A DNA stretch of 64,000 nt from Demequina rhizosphaerae (GCF_000971255.1 NZ_BBMC01000010.1:1-64000), one strand, 5' to 3'; counted from the stretch's first letter, positions 25,505 to 34,355 are shown. Translations and numbers: made by a program. The notes: a model not told the origin generated them from the sequence alone.

Positions 25505-25759
25505 TCAGACGCCCGGATCGTCCTCGTCGTCCCTGCCCTTGCGGACGGTGACGTCCGTCTGCGGCATCACCGCCGGCAGGTCGGTCGGCGGGCCGAGCCG
25601 GTGCGGGACGTCGTCGCGGTCGACGGGCACGGTGGCCGGCGCATCGTCCTCCGTCGCGAGCGACGTGCGGGGCGTGGCGCCCGCGGCGGACGCGGCGCCC
25701 ACGAGGAGCGAGCCGGCGGCGATGAGGGTCACGGCGAGGCGCGTGGTGGTGTGCTTCAT
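25505..25759 (-). CDS. Small secreted protein of unknown function
   Basis: The 84-residue product begins MKHTTTRLAVTLIAAGSLLV, with a probable signal-peptidase site after AGA near residue 28. A short Asp/Pro-rich mature part contains DDAPATVPVDRDDVPHRLG. It has no recognised domain. It lies between the DrrB-like permease and the acidic protein gene, both on the same strand, and shares the signal-plus-acidic-tail design of the latter. It contains one GGACGATGCG word (minus strand). Confidence 0.6.
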   Translation of the reverse strand: MKHTTTRLAVTLIAAGSLLVGAASAAGATPRTSLATEDDAPATVPVDRDDVPHRLGPPTDLPAVMPQTDVTVRKGRDDEDDPGV

Positions 25760-25818
25760 GCCGCCAGCATGCGTTCCCGACCCTGGGAGCCTGCCGTGAG
25801 CCGGCTCAGGGACGGCTG

Positions 25819-26637
25819 TCAGTTGTCGTCGTGGCGCGTCCAGCGGAATGTCCGCACGGCGAGCACGAGCCCGACGATCACCCAGATCGTCAGCACGATC
25901 GCGGTCGCGGGGTGCTGCCACGAGCCGTTGACCTCGGCGGACTCGAAGCTCTCGGGGAGGAACACCGACCGCATGCCCTGCGCGAGCCACTTGAGCGGGA
26001 AGATCGCGGCGACGTGCTGGAGGAACGTCGGGATCTGCGTGTAGACGAGGAAGACGCCCGAGGTGAACTGGAGGAACAGCACGATGGGCGTGATGATCGC
26101 CGAGCCCGCCTTGGCGTTGCGCAGCAGCGACGACATCGCGATGCCGAGCGTCGTCGAGGCGGCGGTGCCGAGCAGGAACACCCACGTGAACGTCCACCAC
26201 CCGGAGCCGGACGGCAGCGTCGCGTCGTACATGACGACGCCGATCGCGACCAGCGCGGCGACCTGCACGACCGACACGATGAGCACCTGTGCGACCTTCG
26301 CGGCGAAGAACGCCGTGGGCGGCAGCGGCGTGCCGTGGATGCGCTTGAGGACGTCCTCGTCGCGGTCGATCGCGATCGACATCGCGAGCGACTGGAAGCC
26401 GGTGTTGAGGATGCCGGAGGCGACCATGCCCGGCAGGAAGTACGCCGCGAACGTGACGCCCGGCGCGATCTCCTGGCCGCCGAACACCGAGCCGAACAGC
26501 ACCAGCAGCATCATCGGGAAGAAGAAGATGAAGACCATCTGCTCGCGGCTGCGCAGGAACTCCCGGAGCTCGACCACGAGCCGGCTGCGGGTCATCGAGG
26601 TCCACGTGGGCGCGGACGATGCGGTGGTGGCGGTCAT
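25819..26637 (-). CDS. ABC-2 type transporter permease (DrrB-like)
   Basis: The 272-residue protein has about six membrane segments and the ABC-2 motif region SLAMSIAIDRDEDVLKRIHG, followed by TPLPPTAFFAAKV, as in DrrB-type exporters. It probably forms the membrane channel for the ATPase encoded upstream, exporting a drug, lipid or polymer. The start overlaps the ATPase stop (ATGA). The N-terminal cytoplasmic segment contains a GGACGATGCG word. Confidence 0.92.
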   Translation of the reverse strand: MTATTASSAPTWTSMTRSRLVVELREFLRSREQMVFIFFFPMMLLVLFGSVFGGQEIAPGVTFAAYFLPGMVASGILNTGFQSLAMSIAIDRDEDVLKRIHGTPLPPTAFFAAKVAQVLIVSVVQVAALVAIGVVMYDATLPSGSGWWTFTWVFLLGTAASTTLGIAMSSLLRNAKAGSAIITPIVLFLQFTSGVFLVYTQIPTFLQHVAAIFPLKWLAQGMRSVFLPESFESAEVNGSWQHPATAIVLTIWVIVGLVLAVRTFRWTRHDDN

Positions 26638-27509
26638 GCCGAGGCCTCCTCGGTCTCGGGGGCGGCGCTCGCGGCGTGGTCGATGAGCTGGAGGTAGACG
26701 TCCTCGAGGGACGGGTGGACCACCTCGAGCCCCGGGATCTCCCCGTCGTGGCGCGCGAGCAGGTCGCGCAGCAGCGCGGTGGGCGTCGCGGTCTCCTCGA
26801 CGCGCTTGGCGCCGCCCTCGGTCCACGTGACGCGCGCGGCGGACGCGCGTGAGCGCAGCCCGGCGGGGGTGTCGAGGGCGACCATCCGTCCCGCCGCGAT
26901 GATGCCGATGCGGTCCGCGAGGTGGTCGGCCTCGTCGAGGTAGTGGGTGGTGAGGAGGATCGTGCTGCCGTCGCCCCGCAGCGAGTCGATGAGCGTCCAG
27001 AACTGGCGGCGCGCCTCCGGGTCGAATCCCGTGGTGGGCTCGTCGAGGAACACCAGCTCCGGGCGGCCGATCACCGCGAGCGCCACGTCGAGGCGGCGGC
27101 GCTGGCCGCCCGACAGGGTCGCGGGCTTCGCGCCGGCCTTCTCGGTGAGCCCCACGGCCGCGAGCGTCTCGTCGACGTCGCGCGGGTCGGGGTAGAGGCT
27201 GGCGGCGTACCGCAGCGACTCGGCGGCGGTCAGGGCGCCGTGCTCCGACGTGCCCTGCAGCATCACGCCCACCCGGGTGCGCCAGTGCCGGGGCGCATGC
27301 TGGGGGTCCGATCCGAGGACGGTGACGTCGCCCGCGGTGCGCTTGCGGAAGCCCTCGAGGATCTCGACGGTGGTGGACTTGCCCGCGCCGTTCGGACCGA
27401 GCAGCGCGAACACCTCGCCGCGGGGGATCTCGAGGTCGATGCCGTCGACGGCGTGCAGGTCGCCGTAGTGCTTGTGCAGCCCCGCGATGGAGATGGCCGG
27501 TTCGGTCAT
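26634..27509 (-). CDS. ABC transporter ATP-binding protein (DrrA-like)
   Basis: The 291-residue ATPase has Walker A GPNGAGKST at residues 38-46, signature LSGGQRRRLDVALAV, Walker B ELVFLDEPTTGFD and an H-loop in LLTTHYLDEADHLADR. A C-terminal domain of about 70 residues is typical of DrrA/CcmA-type exporters. It is coupled to the ABC-2 permease that follows. The upstream region to 27557 holds only its promoter area; no clear boxes were picked out. Confidence 0.94.
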   Translation of the reverse strand: MTEPAISIAGLHKHYGDLHAVDGIDLEIPRGEVFALLGPNGAGKSTTVEILEGFRKRTAGDVTVLGSDPQHAPRHWRTRVGVMLQGTSEHGALTAAESLRYAASLYPDPRDVDETLAAVGLTEKAGAKPATLSGGQRRRLDVALAVIGRPELVFLDEPTTGFDPEARRQFWTLIDSLRGDGSTILLTTHYLDEADHLADRIGIIAAGRMVALDTPAGLRSRASAARVTWTEGGAKRVEETATPTALLRDLLARHDGEIPGLEVVHPSLEDVYLQLIDHAASAAPETEEASA

Positions 27510-27557
27510 GGGTTCGAGCCTAACCAGCATCGTCCCAGGCTGCCTCGGCCGGAAGGC

Positions 27558-27597
27558 GGAAGGGGCGCATCGTCCGCCTGGACGATGCGCCCCTTCC
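27558..27597 (-). terminator. Long perfect hairpin after the aspartate aminotransferase
   Basis: Positions 27558-27575 and 27580-27597 are perfect 18-bp complements around a GCCT loop. The stem holds the word GGACGATGCG on both sides. It begins about 20 bases past the aminotransferase stop and should end that transcript. Confidence 0.88.
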
Positions 27598-27616
27598 GGT
27601 CGCGTGTGGGCGGCGG

Positions 27617-28828
27617 CTACTGCGCGAGCAGCCTCTGGATGCGGGTGACGCCCTCGACGAGGTCGTCGTCGCCGAGCGCGTAGCTGAGGCGCAGGAAGCC
27701 GGACGGGCCGAAGGCCTCGCCGGGGACCACGGCCACCTCGGCCTGTTCGAGGATCACGGTCGCGAGGTCTGCCGAGGAGGTGATCTCGACGCCGCCGATG
27801 GTGCGGCCGATGAGGCCCTCGACGGACGGGTACGCGTAGAACGCGCCCTTCGGGGTGGGGCACACGACGCCGTCGATCGCGCGGAGCATCTCGACCATGG
27901 TGCGGCGGCGGCGGTCGAAGGCGGCGCGCATCTCGTGGACCTCGTCGAGGCCGCCCTCGAGGGCCGCGATGGCGGCGCGCTGCGAGACGTTCGCGACGTT
28001 GGACGTGAGGTGGCTCTGGAAGTTCGACGCCGCCTTGGTGACGTCCGCGGGGGCGATCATCCAGCCCACGCGCCAGCCGGTCATGGCGTAGGTCTTGGCG
28101 ACGCCGTTGACGACGATGCACTGGTCGGCGAGCTCGGGGACCGCGCGGACGATCGGGGTGAAGACCGCGTCGTCGTAGAGGAGGTGCTCGTAGATCTCGT
28201 CGGTGATGACCCAGATGCCGTGCTCGAGGGCCCACTCGCCGATCGCCTGGGTCTGCTCGGGGGAGTAGACGGCGCCGGTCGGGTTCGAGGGGCTGCAGAA
28301 GAGCAGCGCCTTGGTCTTGTCGGTGCGGGCGGCCTCGAGCTGCTCGACGGTGACGAGGTAGTCCTGGTCGGCGCCGGCGAAGACCTCGACCGGGGCGCCG
28401 CCCGCGAGCGCGATGGCCTCGGGGTAGGTGGTCCAGTACGGGGCGGGGAGGAGGACCTCGTCGCCCGGATCCACGATGCTCGCGAAGGCCTGGAAGACGG
28501 CCTGCTTGCCGCCGTTGGTCACCACGACGTTGGCGGGGTCGACCTCGTAGCCGGAGTCGCGCAGCGTCTTCGCGGCGATGGCCTTCTTGAGCTCGGGCAG
28601 GCCCGTGGCGGGCGTGTAGCGGTGGTTCTTCGGGTCGTGCACGGCCGCGGCGGCCGCCTCGACGATGAACTCGGGCGTGGGGAAGTCGGGCTCGCCGGCG
28701 CCGAACCCGATGACGGGACGGCCGGCGGCCTTGAGGGCCTTCGCCTTCGAGTCGACGGCGAGGGTGGCGGACGGCGCGATGGCGCCGAGGCGGGCAGAGA
28801 CGCGGCGAGCGGGCTTCATGGGGGTCAT
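27617..28828 (-). CDS. aspC: Aspartate aminotransferase-type class I PLP enzyme
   Basis: The 403-residue enzyme is a class I/II aminotransferase of the prokaryotic aspartate aminotransferase (Ib) type, interconverting aspartate and oxaloacetate with glutamate and 2-oxoglutarate. It shows [12 protein letters not shown] near residue 41, [11 protein letters not shown] near 179, the PLP-ring aspartate in [14 protein letters not shown] and Schiff-base K245 in [16 protein letters not shown]. The ATG at 28826-28828 follows GAGGTGGAAC. An ATG three codons later is also possible. In related genomes this gene commonly lies near murB and tRNA-Trp. Confidence 0.93.
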   Translation of the reverse strand: MTPMKPARRVSARLGAIAPSATLAVDSKAKALKAAGRPVIGFGAGEPDFPTPEFIVEAAAAAVHDPKNHRYTPATGLPELKKAIAAKTLRDSGYEVDPANVVVTNGGKQAVFQAFASIVDPGDEVLLPAPYWTTYPEAIALAGGAPVEVFAGADQDYLVTVEQLEAARTDKTKALLFCSPSNPTGAVYSPEQTQAIGEWALEHGIWVITDEIYEHLLYDDAVFTPIVRAVPELADQCIVVNGVAKTYAMTGWRVGWMIAPADVTKAASNFQSHLTSNVANVSQRAAIAALEGGLDEVHEMRAAFDRRRRTMVEMLRAIDGVVCPTPKGAFYAYPSVEGLIGRTIGGVEITSSADLATVILEQAEVAVVPGEAFGPSGFLRLSYALGDDDLVEGVTRIQRLLAQ

Positions 28829-28882
28829 TGTTCCACCTCGGGATGGCCCTCACCGCCCGGCGCGGGCCCGGGCCGCGGCCGG

Positions 28883-29299
28883 TCAGCCGAGCGCGCGCGA
28901 CTTGAGCCTCTCGAACTCCTCGGGGGAGATCGCGCCGGCGTCGAGGAGCTCCTTGGCCGTGGCGATCTCGCTCGCGGGCCCCTGCTGCCTGAGCGTGTCG
29001 ATGGCGGCGTCGTCGTACATCAGGCTCCTGGTGTACTCCACCTCCTCGGCGCGGTAGTCCCGCGCCGCGGCCTGGTCCCGCTCGGCCATGCCGCGCCCGC
29101 GCGCGAGCAGGTAGACGAGCGCGCCGAGCACCGGGACGAGGACCAGGAACAGCGTCCAGACGATCTTGGCGAAGACGCCGATGCCCTCGTCGCGCCAGGC
29201 GTCGATGACGAACCTGATGATGAGGAAGATGAACATGATCCAGACGGTCAGCCACAGCGACCACCACAGGATGTTCAGGAAGTTGCCGAAGAAGTCCAT
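28883..29299 (-). CDS. Membrane protein with PLDc_N-like region and C-terminal SHOCT domain
   Basis: The 138-residue protein has two membrane segments (about 8-33 and 45-67) arranged like the phospholipase D N-terminal region. A charged linker and a short C-terminal SHOCT-like helix pair follow (IATAKELLDAGAISPEEFER). SHOCT modules are oligomerisation tails common in small membrane proteins. The start MDFFGNFLNILWW is preceded by AGAGGGGGC. Its function is unknown. Confidence 0.82.
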   Translation of the reverse strand: MDFFGNFLNILWWSLWLTVWIMFIFLIIRFVIDAWRDEGIGVFAKIVWTLFLVLVPVLGALVYLLARGRGMAERDQAAARDYRAEEVEYTRSLMYDDAAIDTLRQQGPASEIATAKELLDAGAISPEEFERLKSRALG

Positions 29300-29430
29300 G
29301 ACGATGCCCCCTCTGGCCGGCGGCGCCATGCTCGCCCGGCCCTTCTCACGCTATGCCCGGGCGACCTCCCCCGCTGGGCGGAATCTGTCTAGATTGGTCG
29401 GAGGGGAAGTGTGCGAAGGGGCTCGACGCG

Positions 29431-30627
29431 ATGGCCGGCACGGCGCGGCTCCAGGAGCCGCTGCGAAGGTCTGGACACCGGCTCCAGCTCGCGCTCGCGG
29501 GCCTCGCGATCGTCCTGACCGGGTGCGGGTCGCCGTCTCCGTCGCCGGGATCGACGTCGCCGAGCGCCTCCCCGCCGGGCCCGACCGTGGCGCCCAGCCC
29601 GAGCCCCGCCTCGAGCCCCTCCACGAGCTCGACCGGGCTCGACGCCGAGGAGCCCGGCCCCGGATGGTTCCTCAACGTCCGCCCCGAAGGCGGGAGCCTC
29701 GTGGCGGTGCTCATCGCTCCGGACGGCACGAGCTCCTCGATGACCATCTCCGCGGACGTCGCCGACGCCCGACCCCGACTCTGGTCCGGGAGCACGCTCA
29801 CGTTCTGGGACCCGGACGACCGCGGGACCGAGCTCACGGGCGACTCGCCGGGGACGCTGATCACCGTCGACCTCGACACGGGTGCGGAGATCTCCCGCAA
29901 CCCCTACGTCGGCATCCCGCCGAACGGGCACCTCGCCGACGGCGTCACCTACGCGGACCAGGGGTGCTGCGGCGAGTCGATGCTCCGGCTGACGTATCCG
30001 GACGGATCGACCCGCACCGGGATCACGACCGGCGCCGGCCAGTGGGCGCCGACGGCCGACCTGGGCGGGCTCGTCACGCTGGTGGCCGCCGATCCCACGG
30101 GCGGTGCCACCACCTACACGGTGGTGACCCAGGACCTGGACCTGACGGAGATCGCGCGCATCGACCTCGACAAGGATCTGGTGTTCCCGCGGGTCTACGG
30201 ATGGAGCTCCGACCGCACGCTCGTCGTCGGCGACGAGCAGGCGGGGCTTCTCGAGGTCGACGTCGGCACCGGGCACGCCACAGGATTCGCTCCGGTCGAT
30301 CCCGACGGGTATCCGTACCTCGAGGGCGTCTACGGCGCCACGCCGTTGTTCGGCTGGCGGGCCGGCGACTCGGGCTCCCTCGTCCTCGCCCGCGCGTCGG
30401 GGGAGGAGGTCGCGCGATTCGACGACCCCGACACCTACTTCGGTGCCGCCGGGGTATCCGGGGACCGCATGCTCGTCACGGGCCAGTCGGAAGCCCTCGA
30501 CGAGCACGGACGCGCGACGTACAGGACCTTCATGGTGGACCTTGCGACGGGCGAGGCCACGCTGGTCGATGTCGACACGGAGACACCCGAGGACTACCCC
30601 GGGTTCCTCACGCAGCCGACGCCGTGA
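29431..30627 (+). CDS. Lipoprotein with probable beta-propeller-like domain
   Basis: The 398-residue protein has a signal peptide ending in lipobox LTGC with the lipidated cysteine at residue 32. A Ser/Pro/Thr-rich linker of about 45 residues follows, then a beta-rich domain. Repeating segments with D-x-D-T-G turns (TVDLDTGAEISR, EVDVGTGHATG, MVDLATGEATLVD) suggest propeller blades, as in cell-surface TolB/PQQ-like proteins. No catalytic motif is recognised. It stands alone on the plus strand between a minus-strand block and tRNA-Trp, so context does not assign a function. Confidence 0.75.
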   Translation: MAGTARLQEPLRRSGHRLQLALAGLAIVLTGCGSPSPSPGSTSPSASPPGPTVAPSPSPASSPSTSSTGLDAEEPGPGWFLNVRPEGGSLVAVLIAPDGTSSSMTISADVADARPRLWSGSTLTFWDPDDRGTELTGDSPGTLITVDLDTGAEISRNPYVGIPPNGHLADGVTYADQGCCGESMLRLTYPDGSTRTGITTGAGQWAPTADLGGLVTLVAADPTGGATTYTVVTQDLDLTEIARIDLDKDLVFPRVYGWSSDRTLVVGDEQAGLLEVDVGTGHATGFAPVDPDGYPYLEGVYGATPLFGWRAGDSGSLVLARASGEEVARFDDPDTYFGAAGVSGDRMLVTGQSEALDEHGRATYRTFMVDLATGEATLVDVDTETPEDYPGFLTQPTP

Positions 30628-30797
30628 TCACCCATCGGCGAGGCGGGTGTCGAGGCGGTGCTCCGGTGCGAGATACGGCCGGCCTTCGCGGTCGGAGCGA
30701 TGGGCGACCGGGGGTGTGGTCGGGGCGCACCGCGACGCGCGCTAGGCTGTCCGAGCGCACATGGCGGGCGGCGACGAGGCCGGCCCAGAATCACGGG

Positions 30798-30827
30798 TTC
30801 GACTTCGGGCCCGGAACCGCGTAACAT
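30798..30827 (+). promoter_or_regulatory. Candidate promoter of the tRNA-Trp/secE transcript
   Basis: TTCGAC (30798-30803) and TAACAT (30822-30827) are 18 bases apart. A perfect 7-bp hairpin GGGGGTC/GACCCCC (30905-30921) lies between here and the tRNA. Otherwise the 296 bases between the lipoprotein gene and tRNA-Trp contain nothing I can identify. Confidence 0.45.
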
Positions 30828-30923
30828 GTGACGTCGGCGATTGACGTTCGTCAGGCTGGTCCGCGCCCTCGAGGCGGGGATCACCGGACGGGATCGAGAG
30901 CCGCGGGGGTCCCAGACCCCCGA

Positions 30924-30996
30924 AGGGCAGTGGCGCAATTGGTAGCGCACCGGTCTCCAAAACCGGCGGTTGTGGGTTCGAGTCCCTCCTGCCCTG
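30924..30996 (+). tRNA. trpT: tRNA-Trp (CCA)
   Basis: The acceptor AGGGCAG pairs with CTGCCCT, and the anticodon stem CCGGT/ACCGG closes loop CTCCAAA with anticodon CCA. The T-stem GTGGG/CCCTC has one T-T mismatch. The discriminator is G and CCA is not encoded. Location directly before secE is the usual actinobacterial arrangement. Confidence 0.96.
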
Positions 30997-31045
30997 CGTA
31001 CGCGGGGATCTCCCGTGAGCGCAATCCAGAGAGAAGGACTTTTCG

Positions 31046-31303
31046 GTGAGCGAATCTGCCGTGACGGATTCCGGAGAGAAGGACCCGCGGCACGAGTCGC
31101 GCGAGGGTCTCAACATCTTCGGACGCATCGCGCTGTTCGTGCGCCAGGTCATCTCCGAGCTGCGACGTGTGGTCACCCCCACGCGCCAGGAGCTGATCCG
31201 CTACATCTGGATCGTTCTCGGCTTCGTGGCCGTCATGATGATCCTGGTGTTCGCGCTGGACCTCGTGTTCGGCTGGATCTCGGCGAAGGTGTTCGGCGGC
31301 TGA
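31046..31303 (+). CDS. secE: Protein translocase subunit SecE
   Basis: The 85-residue protein is the single-span SecE of the SecYEG translocon. The amphipathic helix and hinge VISELRRVVTPTRQEL precede a membrane segment at about 50-76. The GTG start follows GAGAGAAGG. It is transcribed with nusG, 23 bases downstream. Confidence 0.95.
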   Translation: MSESAVTDSGEKDPRHESREGLNIFGRIALFVRQVISELRRVVTPTRQELIRYIWIVLGFVAVMMILVFALDLVFGWISAKVFGG

Positions 31304-31326
31304 CGCCGCCACAAGGGGAGTGAGTG

Positions 31327-32046
31327 ATGAGCGACGACAAGACTGACGAGACCGTGTCCGTGGACGAGGCGAACCTCGCCGAGGAGACGGTCGACGTCGA
31401 CGCGCCCGCAGAGGCGCCGGTCGACGAGACCCCCATCGACGCGCCCCCGGCCGACCCGGTCGCGGAGTTCAAGGCGCGCCTGCGCACGCTCGAGGGCGAC
31501 TGGTACGTCGTCCACAGCTACTCGGGCCACGAGAAGCGCGTCAAGCAGGCGATCGAGCACCGCATCGAGAGCCTCCACATGGAGGACTACATCTTCCAGG
31601 TCGAGGTGACGATGGAGGAGGTCGCCGAGATCAAGGGCGGCCAGCGCAAGCTCGTCACCCGCGTCCGGATGCCCGGATACGTCCTGGTGCGCATGTACCT
31701 CACGGACGAGTCCTGGGGCGCCGTGCGCAACACCCCGGGTGTGACCGGCTTCGTCGGCCACGCCCACAACCCCGTCCCGCTCACCACCGACGAGGTGTAC
31801 TCGATGCTGGCGCCCAAGGAGGTGGCCGAGGCGGCCGCCGCCGAGGAGACCGCTGCACCGCAGGCGCCCGTCGAGGTCGAGTTCGAGGTCGGCGAGTCGG
31901 TCACCGTCATCGACGGCCCGTTCGCGACCCTCCCGGGCACGATCTCCGAGATCTCGGCCGAGAGCCAGAAGCTCCACGTGCTCGTCTCCATCTTCGGCCG
32001 GGAGACCCCGGTCGAGCTGTCGTTCACGCAGGTCACCAAGATCTAG
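31327..32046 (+). CDS. nusG: Transcription termination/antitermination factor NusG
   Basis: The 239-residue protein has an acidic N-terminal extension of about 55 residues, an NGN domain ([36 protein letters not shown]) and a C-terminal KOW domain ([19 protein letters not shown]). A low-complexity Ala/Glu linker separates the two. It binds RNA polymerase and modulates pausing, Rho action and coupling to ribosomes. An ATG at 31327 and a GTG one codon earlier share the same ribosome site. Confidence 0.96.
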   Translation: MSDDKTDETVSVDEANLAEETVDVDAPAEAPVDETPIDAPPADPVAEFKARLRTLEGDWYVVHSYSGHEKRVKQAIEHRIESLHMEDYIFQVEVTMEEVAEIKGGQRKLVTRVRMPGYVLVRMYLTDESWGAVRNTPGVTGFVGHAHNPVPLTTDEVYSMLAPKEVAEAAAAEETAAPQAPVEVEFEVGESVTVIDGPFATLPGTISEISAESQKLHVLVSIFGRETPVELSFTQVTKI

Positions 32047-32107
32047 CCCGCGACGGCGAATCCGCGGCCGCCAAGCCGCACAGGCAACAAGATAAGGACC
32101 CACAAAC

Positions 32108-32539
32108 ATGGCACCCGCTAAGAAGAAGGTCACTGGACTGATCAAGCTTCAGATCCAGGCCGGCGCCGCCAACCCTGCCCCGCCGGTCGGTCCGGCGCTC
32201 GGTCAGCACGGCGTCAACATCATGGAGTTCTGCAAGGCGTACAACGCCGCGACCGAGTCGCAGCGTGGCAACGTCGTGCCCGTCGAGATCACCGTGTACG
32301 AGGACCGCTCGTTCACGTTCGTGCTCAAGACCCCTCCGGCCGCCGAGATGATCAAGAAGGCCGCCGGCGTCGCCAAGGGCTCGAGCACCCCGCACACCGC
32401 GAAGGTCGGCAACCTGACCGACGCCCAGGTGCGCGAGATCGCCGAGGCCAAGATGCAGGACCTCAACGCCAACGACATCGACGCCGCTGCGAAGATCATC
32501 GCCGGCACCGCCCGCTCCATGGGCATCACGGTCTCCTAA
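32108..32539 (+). CDS. rplK: 50S ribosomal protein L11
   Basis: The 143-residue protein binds the GTPase-associated region of 23S rRNA. It has the diagnostic [19 protein letters not shown] and the C-terminal RNA-binding domain ending [10 protein letters not shown]. It is followed by rplA in the standard L11 operon order. Confidence 0.98.
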   Translation: MAPAKKKVTGLIKLQIQAGAANPAPPVGPALGQHGVNIMEFCKAYNAATESQRGNVVPVEITVYEDRSFTFVLKTPPAAEMIKKAAGVAKGSSTPHTAKVGNLTDAQVREIAEAKMQDLNANDIDAAAKIIAGTARSMGITVS

Positions 32540-32606
32540 GGACCACATCACCCCAGTGGGAGGGCCGCGCTGGCCCGCAACCACGAACTGCAAAGGAAGA
32601 TCGCAG

Positions 32607-33305
32607 ATGACCAAGCGCTCCAAGGCTTACCGCGACGCAGCCCAGCTCGTCGACCGCAGCCAGCTGTACACGCCGCTCGAGGCGCTCCGCCTCGCGCAGA
32701 AGACGTCGTCGAAGAACACCGACTCGACCATCGACGTCGTGTTCAAGCTCGGCGTCGACCCGCGTCACGCGGACCAGATGGTCCGTTCCACCGTCATCCT
32801 GCCGAACGGCACCGGCAAGACCGCCAGGGTCCTGGTCTTCGCCAACGGTGACAAGGCAGAGGCCGCCCGCGAGGCGGGCGCCGACATCGTCGGTGGCGAC
32901 GAGCTCATCGCCGAGGTCGCGGAGGGACGTGCGGACTTCGACGCCGTCGTCGCCACGCCCGACCTCATGGGCAAGGTGGGTCGCCTGGGTCGCGTGCTCG
33001 GCCCCCGCGGCCTCATGCCGAACCCCAAGACCGGCACCGTGACGATGGACGTGGTCAAGGCCGTGTCCGACATCAAGGGCGGAAAGATCGAGTTCCGCGT
33101 CGACAAGCACGCCAACCTGCACACCGTGCTGGGCAAGGCGTCGTTCGGCGACGAGAAGCTGCTCGAGAACTTCCAGGCCGTCATCGACGAGGTGCTCCGC
33201 GCCAAGCCGTCGGCCTCGAAGGGTCGCTACATCATCAAGGCCGCCATCTCCGCGACGCAGGGCCCGGGCATCCCGGTCGACGCGCTCGCGAAGGCCGAGG
33301 CGTAG
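32607..33305 (+). CDS. rplA: 50S ribosomal protein L1
   Basis: The 232-residue L1 stalk protein shows [18 protein letters not shown] and the C-terminal region [19 protein letters not shown]. The ATG lies after AAGGAAGATCGCAG; an in-frame upstream extension is not coding. In many bacteria L1 represses its own operon through the mRNA; no binding site was identified here. Confidence 0.98.
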   Translation: MTKRSKAYRDAAQLVDRSQLYTPLEALRLAQKTSSKNTDSTIDVVFKLGVDPRHADQMVRSTVILPNGTGKTARVLVFANGDKAEAAREAGADIVGGDELIAEVAEGRADFDAVVATPDLMGKVGRLGRVLGPRGLMPNPKTGTVTMDVVKAVSDIKGGKIEFRVDKHANLHTVLGKASFGDEKLLENFQAVIDEVLRAKPSASKGRYIIKAAISATQGPGIPVDALAKAEA

Positions 33306-33416
33306 CAGCCCGCCCCAGCTGGCACCCGAGTCTCTCGCGCACCCACCGGCGACCCCGGTTCGGGCGCGGAGAAGGGCGGCCCAAGCGACGCCACAGCGTC
33401 CCACGCGCCGCCCACC

Positions 33417-33446
33417 GGCCCGGCTCCCCCTCGGGGGAGCCGGGCC
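33417..33446 (+). terminator. Terminator after rplA
   Basis: GGCCCGGCTCCCC (33417-33429) pairs perfectly with GGGGAGCCGGGCC (33434-33446) around CTCG, followed by CTCTCGCTTT. It ends the secE-nusG-rplK-rplA transcript about 110 bases past rplA. Confidence 0.88.
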
Positions 33447-33470
33447 CTCTCGCTTTCCGGGGACGATGCG

Positions 33471-33534
33471 CGGGTCCCGTCCCGCGCGAGGCGCCCGCCG
33501 CATCGTCCCTCGCCGACGATTTGCGGACGATGCG
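33471..33534. repeat. Three-copy GGACGATGCG array (+, -, +) over the rplJ promoter
   Basis: GGACGATGCG occurs at 33471-33480 (+), as its complement at 33499-33508, and again at 33525-33534 (+). The middle copy could base-pair with either outer copy. The last overlaps the -35 box of the rplJ promoter. Confidence 0.85.
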
Positions 33535-33549
33535 GCGGTCGCGTACTAT
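33521..33549 (+). promoter_or_regulatory. Promoter of rplJ-rplL
   Basis: TTGCGG (33521-33526) and TACTAT (33544-33549) are 17 bases apart, a good match to the housekeeping sigma consensus. Transcription would begin near 33556, leaving a leader of about 220 bases. Confidence 0.75.
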
Positions 33550-33555
33550 GGACGA

Positions 33556-33776
33556 GCCCAAGACCGCCGGTCGTCGGGCCCGGGTTCCCCGGGAACGACC
33601 GAAGCTCCGCACATGCGGGGACCAGCGCAGGTGAAGCTGAAGCGCCGAGTGCGTGAACGTCTGGGCGGCCTCCGGGTCGCCCTTCTCGTTTGCGGACCAG
33701 GCCTCCCGGCCCCGCCTGCGCGGGGCCTTTCCCATGTCCGGGGCGGGTGCGGTGGTCATCCGAAGGAAGGACAAAC
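33556..33776 (+). promoter_or_regulatory. Probable L10-type autoregulatory mRNA leader
   Basis: The long rplJ leader contains several stem-loops. The last is GGCCCCGC/GCGGGGCC (33708-33715 and 33720-33727) with a short CTGC loop, followed by TTTCCC, which resembles an attenuator. Known L10-L12 complexes bind such leaders to repress translation. The specific kink-turn was not resolved by eye. Confidence 0.55.
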
Positions 33777-34298
33777 ATGGCGACGCCAGACAAGGTGAAC
33801 GCTGTTGCGGAGATCGCGGACCAGTTCCGTGGCTCCTCGGCGGTGCTGATCACCGAGTACCGCGGCCTGTCGGTTCCGCAGCTCGCCGAGCTGCGCGGCA
33901 AGCTCCGCGGCGCCGCGACCTACAAGGTTGCGAAGAACACTCTGACGGCGCTCGCGGCCAAGGACGCCGGCATCGAGGGTCTTGACGACCTTCTCGTCGG
34001 CCCCACGGCCATCGCGTTCGTCACCGGTGACCCGGTGGAGGCCGCGAAGGGTCTCAAGGCTTTTGCCAAGGAGAACGACAAGCTCGTCATCAAGGGCGGC
34101 GTTCTCGAGGGCAATGTGATCTCGGCTGACGAGGTCAAGAAGCTGGCCGACCTCGAGTCCCGCGAGGTTCTGCTCGCCAAGGCTGCCGGCGCCATGAAGG
34201 CGTCGCTCTTTGGTGCTGCATACATGTTCCAGGCTCCGCTGGCCCAGGCCGCGCGTGCCGTCGACGCCCTGCGTGCGAAGCAGGAAGACGCGGCCTAA
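33777..34298 (+). CDS. rplJ: 50S ribosomal protein L10
   Basis: The 173-residue stalk-base protein shows [20 protein letters not shown] and [13 protein letters not shown] in its RNA-binding N-terminal domain and a C-terminal helix that carries L7/L12 dimers. The ATG after GGAAGGACAAAC is used. It forms a two-gene operon with rplL. Confidence 0.97.
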   Translation: MATPDKVNAVAEIADQFRGSSAVLITEYRGLSVPQLAELRGKLRGAATYKVAKNTLTALAAKDAGIEGLDDLLVGPTAIAFVTGDPVEAAKGLKAFAKENDKLVIKGGVLEGNVISADEVKKLADLESREVLLAKAAGAMKASLFGAAYMFQAPLAQAARAVDALRAKQEDAA

Positions 34299-34355
34299 GG
34301 GCCGCACCCCACTACACACATCTGCTTCACGCAGGCAAGAGAGAAGGAAGTCATC

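Noticed and set aside
32556..33777. Upstream extended starts for rplA, rplJ and rpsJ
   Set aside because: The extensions are not conserved-looking, while the internal ATGs have good ribosome sites and give standard N-termini.
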